64,000 nt of DNA from the IMG/VR virus record IMGVR_UViG_3300036985_005327, positions 1 to 64,000 of that record. One strand, written 5' to 3'. This DNA comes from a virus. The notes beneath the pieces were generated by a model. That model worked only from the letters and a program-made list of their open reading frames with translations. It was not told the origin of the DNA and made no database searches. The first letter of the stretch is position 1. Each line of letters opens with the position of its first letter. The translations under genes were made by a program, and so were the position numbers. Below are positions 1 through 7,877 of this stretch, one piece after another.

Positions 1-1982
1 GGCATGTTGAAGGTTTTGGATACACCTCCAGACAAGAATGGTTGTACAGCGGCCACCATATTCAGGTGACCCTCTACAGATATCATTCTGGTTTTTGCCA
101 CGAATGCACAGTCGAAGACGGGGAGGTGTTCTTCCTTGAGCTCAAGGCAACCTTCGGCGTACCCGTTGTCGCTGATGTACTGAAGAATCTTGGGGATGAC
201 CAAGGTAGAGTACCCAAGAGCAATGAGCGCTTCAGGCACGGCATCTACTGTGATTTTCATTGTTCCGCCACCTACCATGTCTTTGTAGGTGACAAGACCC
301 ATGGCGGGCTCTACTCCCGTGGTATCACAGTCCATCAAATAACCTATCGTCCCGCACGGTGCCAGCACTGTCACTTGCGCATTACGGTAACCTGAGCCCT
401 CCTCTTTCTTTTTACCGAAGCCAGCGGCCAATGCCTCTCCCCAGGCTTTGTACGCGATGAGCTGTAGGTGGGATTCTGGAATCTTCTTAGTAAAGGCCCG
501 GTGCTTACTAAGAACCTCTTCCATGCTGACCTTATTGTACTCGTAGGCGCTGAACGGACCTTTAACTGACGCTACCTCGGCGCTTGTGGTGTATGCCTGT
601 GCCGTCATGAGGCTGGTAATCGACGCTGCGATTTCGCGCCCCTTGTCGCTGTCGTATGGAATTCCCCAACGTAGTAATAGTCCTCCTAGGTTAGAATAAC
701 CCAATCCGAGCGGCCGGTACTTGAGGCTGTTCATCTCGATGTCTTTAGTGGGATAGCTCGCGGCTTCGACGATGATGTCCTGTGCGATGATGAGCATACG
801 CACAACATGCTTGAACATCTTTGTGTCGAAGGTGTTGTCGTCGCGCATAAACTTAACGAGGTTTATGCTGCTCAAATTACAAGATGAATTATTTACCCAT
901 AAAAATTCAGCGCAGGGATTAGACCCTTCAATCACGAAGTCGTTAATGCAAGTGTTGAACCCATTGATGGTGTCATGAAACTGCAGCGCCGGGTCTCCGC
1001 AGGCATGAGCGCACTCTGCAATCTTCGTAAAGAGCTCGCCAATGTCCACGGTCCTAGCGATGCTACCATCCGCACGGTTGATGAGATTCCACTTCTCTTC
1101 TTTACCGTAGTACATGTGCTGCCGCACACGCTCCATAAACTCGTTGGTCACTCTGACGCTGTTGTTGCCGGTTTGGTGCTTGGCCCAAGAGTAAGCACCC
1201 TCCAGGTCGTTAAACTTCGCTGACATCCCACCTTTGATGAGGCGTTCAACAATGACTTCCTGCTCGTTCTTACACGCGATAAACTTCTCGATGTCTGGAT
1301 GGTCGGCATTGAGAATGCACATGCGCGCGGAGCGGCGCGTACGACCACCGGACATGATGACGTTAGCAAAGGAGTCGTAGCCCTGCATGAACGACACAGG
1401 GCCTGATGCTGTGCCACCACCACGGATACGCTCGGTAGAAGCTCTGAGGTTGCTGAAATTTACGCCGGAACCTGCGCCCTCTTTGAAAATGAGACCCTCG
1501 GTCTTGGCGAGGTCGAGGATGCTGTCCATGTTGTCCTCGACCTTGTTGATGAAACAGGCGCTGAGCAGCGGCTTGTCGATACCAGGCACCCCGGCATTGA
1601 ACCAGACGGGGCTGTTGAACGCGGCTAGCTGGTGCAGAAGAATATGTGTGAGTTCGCTCTCGTAGCTTAGGATGCTTTCGCTGCCGGGCTCAAAATAGCC
1701 GTGAGCTAGCCCCTTGTCCGTTATGAAGTTCACGACACGTGCGATGGTTTCTTTAAGGCTAGTCTCTTTGTCTTTTGAATCTCGGGATTCTCTAAAGTAT
1801 TTATTGGCTGTAATCTTTCTGGCGGTCTTTGACCAGGTTGACGGGAACTCTGCGTCGTTTAATTCGTAAAGAACATTTCCACTTTCGTCTGAAATCTTGA
1901 CTGCTGTTTTTTCCCATTTGACTAGGTCGAATGGGTGCGAACCCACAGTTGTGAGCACGCGATTTGATAACGTCAAAGGCAT
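1..1982 (-). CDS. nrdJ: Class II (B12-dependent) ribonucleotide reductase, C-terminus cut by window edge
   Basis: Reduces ribonucleotides to deoxyribonucleotides to feed phage DNA synthesis; class II enzymes use adenosylcobalamin and need no radical-generating subunit, and none is seen here. About 660 codons are present and the frame runs off the left edge. In order it shows SACFINKVEDNM, the loop GAGSGVNFSNLRAS, GGGTASGPVSFM, SGGRTRRSARM, NPCAEF (the Cys and Glu expected at the radical site), SSCNLSSINL and, at the edge, QPFLSGGVSKTFNMP, a run typical of NrdJ. Two in-frame ATGs occur, at 1988 and 1982; the GAGGGAG ribosome site is correctly spaced only for 1982. It follows the RuvC-like gene by 14 bases and is probably co-transcribed with it. 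Family assignment is firm; cofactor class is inferred from the motifs. Confidence 0.93.
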   Translation of the reverse strand, partial: MPLTLSNRVLTTVGSHPFDLVKWEKTAVKISDESGNVLYELNDAEFPSTWSKTARKITANKYFRESRDSKDKETSLKETIARVVNFITDKGLAHGYFEPGSESILSYESELTHILLHQLAAFNSPVWFNAGVPGIDKPLLSACFINKVEDNMDSILDLAKTEGLIFKEGAGSGVNFSNLRASTERIRGGGTASGPVSFMQGYDSFANVIMSGGRTRRSARMCILNADHPDIEKFIACKNEQEVIVERLIKGGMSAKFNDLEGAYSWAKHQTGNNSVRVTNEFMERVRQHMYYGKEEKWNLINRADGSIARTVDIGELFTKIAECAHACGDPALQFHDTINGFNTCINDFVIEGSNPCAEFLWVNNSSCNLSSINLVKFMRDDNTFDTKMFKHVVRMLIIAQDIIVEAASYPTKDIEMNSLKYRPLGLGYSNLGGLLLRWGIPYDSDKGREIAASITSLMTAQAYTTSAEVASVKGPFSAYEYNKVSMEEVLSKHRAFTKKIPESHLQLIAYKAWGEALAAGFGKKKEEGSGYRNAQVTVLAPCGTIGYLMDCDTTGVEPAMGLVTYKDMVGGGTMKITVDAVPEALIALGYSTLVIPKILQYISDNGYAEGCLELKEEHLPVFDCAFVAKTRMISVEGHLNMVAAVQPFLSGGVSKTFNM

Positions 1983-1996
1983 TGGCATCTCCCTCT

Positions 1997-2560
1997 TCAA
2001 ACGTTGATTTTGACTTTGAACCGCACCACCGGCTTTTCCTTGGGCGACCTTATACCGCATAATACTTCGAGTTGTTCACGAGTGTCCACCTTATTGGTCA
2101 TTAATGACCAGGCTATTTGTGCTAACCAAGCAGCGTCTGCAGCATCGTCCTTTAACATAACGTTCCACTTGTTAAACGCCGCTTTAACCATATCCTCTTT
2201 ATCTGAAGAACCGCTACGTGTAGCAAATTTTTTCAGCGTTGTTGGTTGCACAACGGTTACTTCGGCTCCTAGGTTTTCTAGGGTTACGAGAAACACTCCG
2301 CGAACCTGTCCTAGTGTATCTGCCTTGTTTGTTGAATCTAATGAAGGTCCTTCGATACAGGCTAAAATTCTTTTTTCTTTGTGCTCTCGAACAAAGTTGA
2401 GAAGAGCGTCCTGGTGGTGTTTCAGCCGTTTACCGCCACGGAGTTCTTTCGGTCGTATTGTTTCAGTACGTAGACCTAGGTCGGGTGTGATTATCGCCAG
2501 ACCTGTACTCGTGGCTGACGGGTCTATACCGAGCCATATTGTTGACGGTGTTTGGTCCAT
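1997..2560 (-). CDS. RuvC-like Holliday junction resolvase
   Basis: Predicted RNase H-fold endonuclease that would cut branched DNA (Holliday junctions, replication forks) before packaging. The 187 residues match the usual RuvC size. The first acidic motif is IWLGIDPSATSTGLAI near residue 8, the second is ACIEGP near residue 88, and the third is DDAADAAWLA near residue 138, in the order and spacing of the RuvC superfamily. It is divergent from the gene at 2596 with only 35 bases between them, so both promoters must lie there. It probably heads an operon with the ribonucleotide reductase. No clear ribosome binding site precedes the ATG. A related role as a poxvirus- or phage-type resolvase cannot be separated from sequence alone. 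Confidence 0.82.
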   Translation of the reverse strand: MDQTPSTIWLGIDPSATSTGLAIITPDLGLRTETIRPKELRGGKRLKHHQDALLNFVREHKEKRILACIEGPSLDSTNKADTLGQVRGVFLVTLENLGAEVTVVQPTTLKKFATRSGSSDKEDMVKAAFNKWNVMLKDDAADAAWLAQIAWSLMTNKVDTREQLEVLCGIRSPKEKPVVRFKVKINV

Positions 2561-2595
2561 GGTCTATTATTCTAATACTTCTACGAGGTACTGAA
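2561..2595. promoter_or_regulatory. Divergent promoter region
   Basis: This short gap separates two divergent genes and must hold start signals for both. On the plus strand TAATACTT lies at 2573-2580, resembling the TAxACTT element seen ahead of several other plus-strand genes here, followed by a ribosome site ACGAGGT (2583-2589). Inference only; no classical -35 box is visible within the gap. Confidence 0.3.
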
Positions 2596-3288
2596 ATGGC
2601 AAAAATCACTGCGACATTTGACCAAAGAGTAACGCGAGACGGTTACTGTTTGGGTGTTACTATCTCTGATTACGACGATACGGACCCAGTGAGTCTGGAG
2701 CGCTGTATCCTAGTTAATCTTAGCGGTGCCAGCAGTATAGTTAGAGCTGCGACGATCCTCGATTTATACAACTACTCAATCCCGTACAGCTACCCGTTAA
2801 TTCACGTCACTGGAGATGGGATACTTAACGACGTACAAGTTGGTGACATCGTAACTTTTAACACGGTACCAGAGTACTGGGAGATATCTGAGTTAGTATC
2901 AACCCTTAGTTTACCTGTTACAAATGTAACGGATGCTCCTAGCTTTGGATGCGTCCATTTGAATACGTCTACTCTTGTCTATTCAGAGTTTGCGTGTGGT
3001 TTTGACGGGATACTTAATTTAACGGTTACGCGTGGGAGTAACACAATAGTTCCAGAGGACGACTACTCGATAGTGGTAGGTAGATTTCCTAATGGATCTA
3101 CGTTACCTACTTATAACCAAGTCCTGCAAACTTACTATCCAGTCAAACGCTCGGTAACTATATTCGCGACACAAACTGAAGCTCTTAACAAAATAGAGGC
3201 TATAAAAGCTGAGTTACAAAGTCTAGTTACTGAGTCAAATACGACAGGTGTAGACTTTGAAACAACGACGGTTGAGGTGTTCGAATGA
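2596..3288 (+). CDS. Hypothetical protein, first of three tandem related genes
   Basis: No family recognised. The 230-residue product is rich in beta-prone Thr/Val/Ser/Tyr segments and ends in a helical part (ALNKIEAIKAELQSLV). A pattern near the C-terminus, YY followed by a Thr/Arg-rich strand and a helix, recurs in the next two genes, so the three look like diverged tandem copies. The frame is open from 2539, but the upstream part overlaps the divergent RuvC-like gene; ATG 2596 follows ACGAGGT at good spacing and is preferred. The stop overlaps the next start (ATGA), indicating translational coupling. A surface or tail-associated role is possible but unproven. It is an isolated plus-strand group between minus-strand genes. 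Confidence 0.6.
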   Translation: MAKITATFDQRVTRDGYCLGVTISDYDDTDPVSLERCILVNLSGASSIVRAATILDLYNYSIPYSYPLIHVTGDGILNDVQVGDIVTFNTVPEYWEISELVSTLSLPVTNVTDAPSFGCVHLNTSTLVYSEFACGFDGILNLTVTRGSNTIVPEDDYSIVVGRFPNGSTLPTYNQVLQTYYPVKRSVTIFATQTEALNKIEAIKAELQSLVTESNTTGVDFETTTVEVFE

Positions 3289-3659
3289 CTGTTTCCGTAA
3301 CCCTGGTCGAGACCAGAACTATCGAAGCGGGAAATCTTTACCGCGTAAAACACGCGATATCTGCTTCTGTACATATTTCCGACCACGTCTTTGTGTTCAA
3401 TACGGCTGATGAATCTTTTTCGCACGTGGCAACAGTTTACGATATCGAAAAGATAGCAGCGACTACGAAGGCAGCAGCTGAGACTGCGGGGGACGAATAC
3501 TACCGCCTGGACACGGTTACCCGAGATTGGGATTCGTTAGACACAGCATCGGAGTACGCAGTGTACAATAAACAACGCTTGCAAGGGTTAGTCTCAGACT
3601 ATCAAGTGTACTCGACTACTTTTGCGGGGGTTACCACCTCGACGATCACGAGTGACTAA
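3285..3659 (+). CDS. Hypothetical protein, second of three tandem related genes
   Basis: No family recognised; 124 residues. The core reads FSHVATVYDIEKIAA, then EYYRLDTVTRDWDSLDTA, then a helix (YNKQRLQGLVSDY). The protein from 3660 shows the same arrangement: FIRVATPYDLENV, SYYLSSTLTRNYTDLNLA and a following Lys-rich helix. The shared order and residues point to duplication. The start overlaps the previous stop by four bases and the stop directly abuts the next ATG, so the three genes form one tightly coupled transcript. Probably a small structural or adhesin-like protein, but this is only inferred from its beta-rich composition. Confidence 0.6.
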   Translation: MTVSVTLVETRTIEAGNLYRVKHAISASVHISDHVFVFNTADESFSHVATVYDIEKIAATTKAAAETAGDEYYRLDTVTRDWDSLDTASEYAVYNKQRLQGLVSDYQVYSTTFAGVTTSTITSD

Positions 3660-4667
3660 ATGACAGTACCAACTACAAAAGTAGAATACTCGTACGCGAC
3701 CACGGCGTTAGCTGACGGGTCGTTCCAATACGGAATTACCGCTTTCGTCGCTGAGGCGGGTGAGCTGCCACACTCTTCGCTGTTTTTGTACGAGATTACG
3801 GATGTCGTTGACGCGACGCAAGACGCGTTCATTCGCGTAGCGACTCCGTATGACTTGGAGAACGTTCTGGTTGGTCGTGACCCGGCCAGGGATGTGGGAA
3901 ACTCGTACTACCTGTCGAGTACGTTGACGAGAAATTACACAGACCTCAACTTAGCCGTGCAGGCTAAAGAGGCTGTTAAGTCTCGGGTGAATGACGGAGT
4001 ACGGTCATGGTACGACTTCAGCAGTGACTTTATGGGAGACACAGATGTGTACCACCCAACTGCTGATGCCACGTACGAAGTTCAGTTGCAAGATGCGTAT
4101 TACACTGCTCGCACGACTAGGCAAGATGCTGAAACTGCATTTGCTGCGTCTGAAGCGTCGTTAGTTCTCGCACGAGACGCGGCTACCGCGAACACAGCAA
4201 TAACAGCGGCGTACAAAGTTCAGCTGGATTACATAACGCGAGCGCGTGCCTACTGGGATACCTATTTCGGTATAATCCAAACTATCACTAGCGGTTTGGG
4301 CTTTGCTGGTAAAACGAAGACATACCAGACGACCGTGGCTCAGTTGATTGCGGATGCTGACCCTGCTGACCCGTTATACGGTGTTTGGGTAGCGGCGTAC
4401 GCCACGCAAGAAGCAAATCTCGAGACGCTGTCTAACCACGAAATTTCTGCCACGCAACTCACTTCTGAGTTACTGGCATCATTCCAGACGCTGACGTCGC
4501 TGTACAACACAAGTCTCCAGCAGGCTACGGTGAAGAACAACGCGGTATCTGTGGCTGTCATAGCAAAAAAAGAGGCTGAAGCGTTACTTGCTTCAGCCTT
4601 GTTAGCCGAGGACGCAGCCCTTGCGTTAGCCCTCGCGGTTTGTCCGACGTTTGTTCCTACCACGTAG
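3660..4667 (+). CDS. Hypothetical protein with long helical C-terminus, third tandem related gene
   Basis: No family recognised; 335 residues. The first 120 residues resemble the preceding protein (VATPYDL, YYLSSTLTR). The rest is Ala/Thr/Glu-rich and probably forms long helices or coiled coils (ARTTRQDAETAFAASEAS and later AKKEAEALLASALLAED). This layout, a beta-rich head plus a helical rod, would suit a virion fibre or a surface protein, but no known tail-fibre motif is seen. Translation starts on the ATG directly after the upstream TAA. Its last codons overlap the convergent gene ending at 4657 and also carry the hairpin that forms that gene's terminator. Confidence 0.6.
   Translation: MTVPTTKVEYSYATTALADGSFQYGITAFVAEAGELPHSSLFLYEITDVVDATQDAFIRVATPYDLENVLVGRDPARDVGNSYYLSSTLTRNYTDLNLAVQAKEAVKSRVNDGVRSWYDFSSDFMGDTDVYHPTADATYEVQLQDAYYTARTTRQDAETAFAASEASLVLARDAATANTAITAAYKVQLDYITRARAYWDTYFGIIQTITSGLGFAGKTKTYQTTVAQLIADADPADPLYGVWVAAYATQEANLETLSNHEISATQLTSELLASFQTLTSLYNTSLQQATVKNNAVSVAVIAKKEAEALLASALLAEDAALALALAVCPTFVPTT
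4565..4598 (-). terminator. Rho-independent terminator of the reverse transcriptase operon
   Basis: On the minus strand a perfect 9-bp stem (GGCTGAAGC with GCTTCAGCC, 7-base loop) is followed by TCTTTTTTT. It lies about 60 bases beyond the stop at 4657 and is embedded in the coding sequence of the convergent plus-strand gene. The plus-strand reading of the hairpin has only a weak T-run, so it should act mainly on minus-strand transcripts. Confidence 0.8.
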
Positions 4668-6063
4668 ATCCAGGTATTTTTCCGTAGTGCTCGTACAGGT
4701 CTATTAGAGACCCTATCTCGCATTTCCACGGAGCTGTGTCCCGGCTGCTTGGTTTGTGGAATGTTATGGCGTAGTTGCCTTCCCATCCTGCGTCGAAGTA
4801 CATAGCTGCGTAGTTTGTTTTGCGCCACATCCCTACGCTAGTAGGGGATTCTTTAACGTTGGCGCACGCAACCACTAGCGCGTATCCGATGTCGTCTTCT
4901 ATCTTTCCTTCTATTGTCTGGACGCGTCCTTCGTACAACTCGATTTCTTGGCTAGCTTTAAACTTTTCCCAGGTCTCGTCTTTGTTACCGCTTAGTATGA
5001 TCGTGTTGTCGGATACGCGGTGCACACAAAACCCAAGTCCGCTGTGCATACTGGCTAGGCCAAGAGTGGCTTTACTCGTTCTACCTGTTGAGGGATTTTT
5101 GATGTTGTGCTTTCCACTGAGTGAGATGATCTCTGCGATGTTTCGCTTCGACAGAGTCCTTGGCTCATAGCGCAGGACCGAGGCAGATAACTCGGCGATT
5201 CCCGGTCTAGGGTTCTGGCAACTGCGTCTACGACATCTGAATTTTCCCTTTAGGCAGACTTCAGCCACAGAACACTTCGAGCAGTACTCCTTTACGTTGT
5301 TAAGGGTCTTTTGGCGCTCCACAAGGGCTTCTAGTCTCCGTTCGTACTTATCCGCGTAGCTACTAAAATCGAGGTCACCAAAGGAGATGTCTTTAATACC
5401 CTGGAACTTACGCTCGTCCTTGTCGTGGAGCATGGTCGGGGATATGAACGTGTGTTCGTATATTACGCTTTTACGAGATGGCAGAAATGCTTCTGGTTTT
5501 CCGTACCCAGCTAACTTTATGGTGTCGTACCTCGGACACAAGCATTCCTTTACGGTGCACGCTCCTTCAAAACTGACGATGCTTTCAACGCAGGCTTTAC
5601 ATCCGTACACATGCTTTTCAGGCATACGGCACTTGTGTACTTCTTCTTCCACGTTGACTGTGAAAGCTGGGACGCCCTTTTCAGCTTTGACGACTAGATA
5701 CTCGAGTGCGTTTGTGCCTAGTTGCATCATACAGTCTGCTAAGAATCCAGACGCATGTCTCCCGGCATATAGAGCAGCTCGACCACCGCAATCCACTGAC
5801 GTTATAAAGAACGGAGGGGGAAACTCAGCCAACAGTTTTTCGTCATCAGCTAGAGCGAGGGCGTCCTCAACAGTGTATTCGTGGTCTTCGGGTACGTTTG
5901 GGGCATACGTACTGAACACTAGCCCCCAAGTTCTCCATTCGTTACGTGACGCTCCATACCACTTTCGATGGTTGTTCTCCCCGAGGTCGAACTCCTCGTC
6001 GTTTCTCGTGGTGAAGGTTTCAACTATAGCGGTGAACATCTTGGTATAATCGACAGTTGTCAT
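4657..6063 (-). CDS. Cys-rich protein downstream of the reverse transcriptase, function unknown
   Basis: No family recognised; about 468 residues. Two cysteine clusters stand out. The first lies around residues 145-176 (C145, C155, C158, C169, C174, C176) and the second around 261-282 (C261, C264, C270, C277, C282, set in a very basic run). Both look like metal-binding sites, zinc or possibly iron-sulfur. The ATG at 6063 overlaps the stop of the reverse transcriptase (ATGA), which implies coupled translation and a shared function; an in-frame ATG at 6081 is an alternative. The gene is last in its operon, with a terminator just downstream. A nucleic-acid-binding partner or effector of the reverse transcriptase is a reasonable inference, not an observation. 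Confidence 0.65.
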   Translation of the reverse strand: MTTVDYTKMFTAIVETFTTRNDEEFDLGENNHRKWYGASRNEWRTWGLVFSTYAPNVPEDHEYTVEDALALADDEKLLAEFPPPFFITSVDCGGRAALYAGRHASGFLADCMMQLGTNALEYLVVKAEKGVPAFTVNVEEEVHKCRMPEKHVYGCKACVESIVSFEGACTVKECLCPRYDTIKLAGYGKPEAFLPSRKSVIYEHTFISPTMLHDKDERKFQGIKDISFGDLDFSSYADKYERRLEALVERQKTLNNVKEYCSKCSVAEVCLKGKFRCRRRSCQNPRPGIAELSASVLRYEPRTLSKRNIAEIISLSGKHNIKNPSTGRTSKATLGLASMHSGLGFCVHRVSDNTIILSGNKDETWEKFKASQEIELYEGRVQTIEGKIEDDIGYALVVACANVKESPTSVGMWRKTNYAAMYFDAGWEGNYAITFHKPSSRDTAPWKCEIGSLIDLYEHYGKIPGSTW

Positions 6064-7217
6064 GGCGTTGGTGGTATCCATTCGGGATAGTGAGTCATAA
6101 CTGCGTCGTGAAACACGTCGTACAGCTTTTCACCATGGTCGGGGTGTATATGCTTAACGTAGTTGATTTTACCGCGTAACCACGACGCGAACTGTGCGGG
6201 GTTCTCGTAGCCTGCTCGTGCAGCTTGAGAATCAATCCCGTGTACCAAGCAGTTAAATACTGTTGCTCGTAACCGAAGGTAGTCTTTCCTTTCTATATTC
6301 GGTTTCTGGTTAAACACGAGACCAAGTAGCTTTCGCTGTTTTCTCCCAGTCTTAATCTTTGTCTTCTTGGGATTAACAGAGTACCCCGATTTCTGTATAA
6401 GCCGGAACACCTCGCGGAGTACTGTGGCTCGGTGTCTCGGGTGTACGCGTTTACCACAGGTAATGGCAATGTCGTCCGCGTAGCGTGTGTACCGCCATTC
6501 CCAAGCTGAGTCCAAACCACTCTCAGCGTTTAATGCAGCCAGGTACGCCATGACGGGTGTGTCGATTCGCTGAGCCGCTACGAGGTTACAAATAGCGCCT
6601 GAGGTAGGGCTTCCCTGGGGTACGCCTATCACACGCTTCTCAGCGTCCCTAGGGTGTGGGAGACCAGGAACAGTCATAAGCTCGGCCATCAAGTCAGACA
6701 CGTAAGCCCCGTAGCCCACCGACATCAAGTAGTCCTCTACCCACCATTTTCTAGTGGAATGGAAGAAGTTCTTGAGGTCTAACTTGATGTACGTTCCATT
6801 ACGAGGACACACATGCGAAGCTGCTGTCTTGCCCGCTTCAGCGCCGTCACAGAGCTCGCAGGGGTAGATATGCTGGAGGACCGCTAGCTTTGTTCCGAAC
6901 CCAGACCTGTAACCTGTAACGTGTGGCCCCAACTTGTTGTGTAGCGGCGTTAAAACCTTTTTGTAGAGGCGAGACAGAATCCTTTTTATGTAAGGCCGAG
7001 GAGCTTGAATACTCCGAAACCCCCCGGTCTTTTTGGGGATCTCGAACGTTGTGTACAAGCTTTTTCGATTGAGAATCGCGAACCACATCATGCGCGTCGT
7101 AGTTCTAAGGTTGTGCGCGAGGGTGTAGTCATCAACGATAAGCGCGAGGTCTTCCTGTTCCACTAAGAGAGGGTTTAAGTCATACTTGAGTAGCTCCGTC
7201 CTGTTGAATGTCGTCAT
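6060..7217 (-). CDS. Retron-type reverse transcriptase
   Basis: Predicted RNA-directed DNA polymerase of 385 residues. Visible motifs in order: FEIPKKTGGFRSIQAP (RT1/2), a Cys/His insert (C120, C123, H135, C137), YIKLDLKNFF with catalytic D147, GVPQGSPTS (201-206 region, group II and retron type), YADD with D248 and D249, NPKKTKI, then LLGLVFNQKPN and YLRLRATV, the pattern seen at the end of the palm and thumb start of retron reverse transcriptases. Only the reverse transcriptase domain is present, with no endonuclease or maturase domain. The gene overlaps the upstream gene by 38 bases and the downstream one by four, so there is no free upstream space for a normal retron RNA. Diversity-generating enzymes normally carry a different motif in place of QGSPTS. 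Confidence 0.9.
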   Translation of the reverse strand: MTTFNRTELLKYDLNPLLVEQEDLALIVDDYTLAHNLRTTTRMMWFAILNRKSLYTTFEIPKKTGGFRSIQAPRPYIKRILSRLYKKVLTPLHNKLGPHVTGYRSGFGTKLAVLQHIYPCELCDGAEAGKTAASHVCPRNGTYIKLDLKNFFHSTRKWWVEDYLMSVGYGAYVSDLMAELMTVPGLPHPRDAEKRVIGVPQGSPTSGAICNLVAAQRIDTPVMAYLAALNAESGLDSAWEWRYTRYADDIAITCGKRVHPRHRATVLREVFRLIQKSGYSVNPKKTKIKTGRKQRKLLGLVFNQKPNIERKDYLRLRATVFNCLVHGIDSQAARAGYENPAQFASWLRGKINYVKHIHPDHGEKLYDVFHDAVMTHYPEWIPPTP

Positions 7218-7875
7218 CTTGGATTTGTATCCTCTCGTTAGGAGTGAAAATGGTATTCGTGCTCATGCAGACCTTATGACCAAAGGTACACAAGCCCGAC
7301 TGAAAACCATCGATGAAACGCTCGCAGAAAGTACAGGGGTTCCCGAGAACCTCTTTGTTCACTATGAGCACGGGAGCATCTTCAAAGAAAATGCTCGCGG
7401 GCTTCGTGTAATTCAAGAGGTACTTAGACCGCGTGTACCCTAAGACATGTCCCTCAGTTAACCCGTTATGCCGTTTTCGATTCGAGTACAGGATGTTGTA
7501 CGTGTAGGTTGGTACAACCAGAATGTAGTCCTCGATCTTGGATATCCCGACATGCCACGCAACATTTGACTGTTGGTTTTTTATGGCGGGGGTTTCACGT
7601 GTTACTTTTCCGGTTAGGCTTGTCGGGCCTAATGACGTGATAATCTCGAGGTCAATCCACTTCGTTAAGTACTCAAGGATCTCAGGGGTCATTTTGTGCT
7701 TTAAGTACACGTAGAACATTCGGTCTGCGAAGGCGGTGTCTTCTTTATGAAACAAGTAGAAGCGGTCATACGGAAAAAAGCTAGTACGTCCGGGCAGTTG
7801 GCATAACTCCTTTTTCTTTGGTTTTCGACCTTGGCTGTTTTTCACCTTTACGCTGTAAAACGGGTATGTAGGCAT
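7180..7875 (-). CDS. Zinc-knuckle protein upstream of the reverse transcriptase, function unknown
   Basis: No family recognised; 231 residues. The N-terminus is basic (KVKNSQGRKPKKK). The middle is aromatic-rich and mixed alpha/beta. The C-terminal part holds a compact metal-site candidate at C181, C184, C196, H200 and C203. A good ribosome site (GGAG, five bases before the ATG) supports the start. It begins three bases after the VWA gene ends and its last 38 bases overlap the reverse transcriptase start, so it is part of the same operon. A protein or RNA partner of the reverse transcriptase is the simplest reading of the gene order. Toxin, nuclease or protease motifs were looked for and not seen. 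Confidence 0.65.
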   Translation of the reverse strand: MPTYPFYSVKVKNSQGRKPKKKELCQLPGRTSFFPYDRFYLFHKEDTAFADRMFYVYLKHKMTPEILEYLTKWIDLEIITSLGPTSLTGKVTRETPAIKNQQSNVAWHVGISKIEDYILVVPTYTYNILYSNRKRHNGLTEGHVLGYTRSKYLLNYTKPASIFFEDAPVLIVNKEVLGNPCTFCERFIDGFQSGLCTFGHKVCMSTNTIFTPNERIQIQDDDIQQDGATQV

Positions 7876-7877
7876 GT

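Noticed and set aside
6060-7217. Diversity-generating retroelement
   Set aside because: The enzyme has QGSPTS, not the altered motif typical of these systems, and I found no template/variable repeat pair or C-type lectin-like target near it.
7217-7875. Retron non-coding RNA upstream of the reverse transcriptase
   Set aside because: The upstream sequence is fully used by a coupled coding gene and I saw no pair of inverted repeats framing a structured RNA. An RNA inside coding sequence cannot be excluded.
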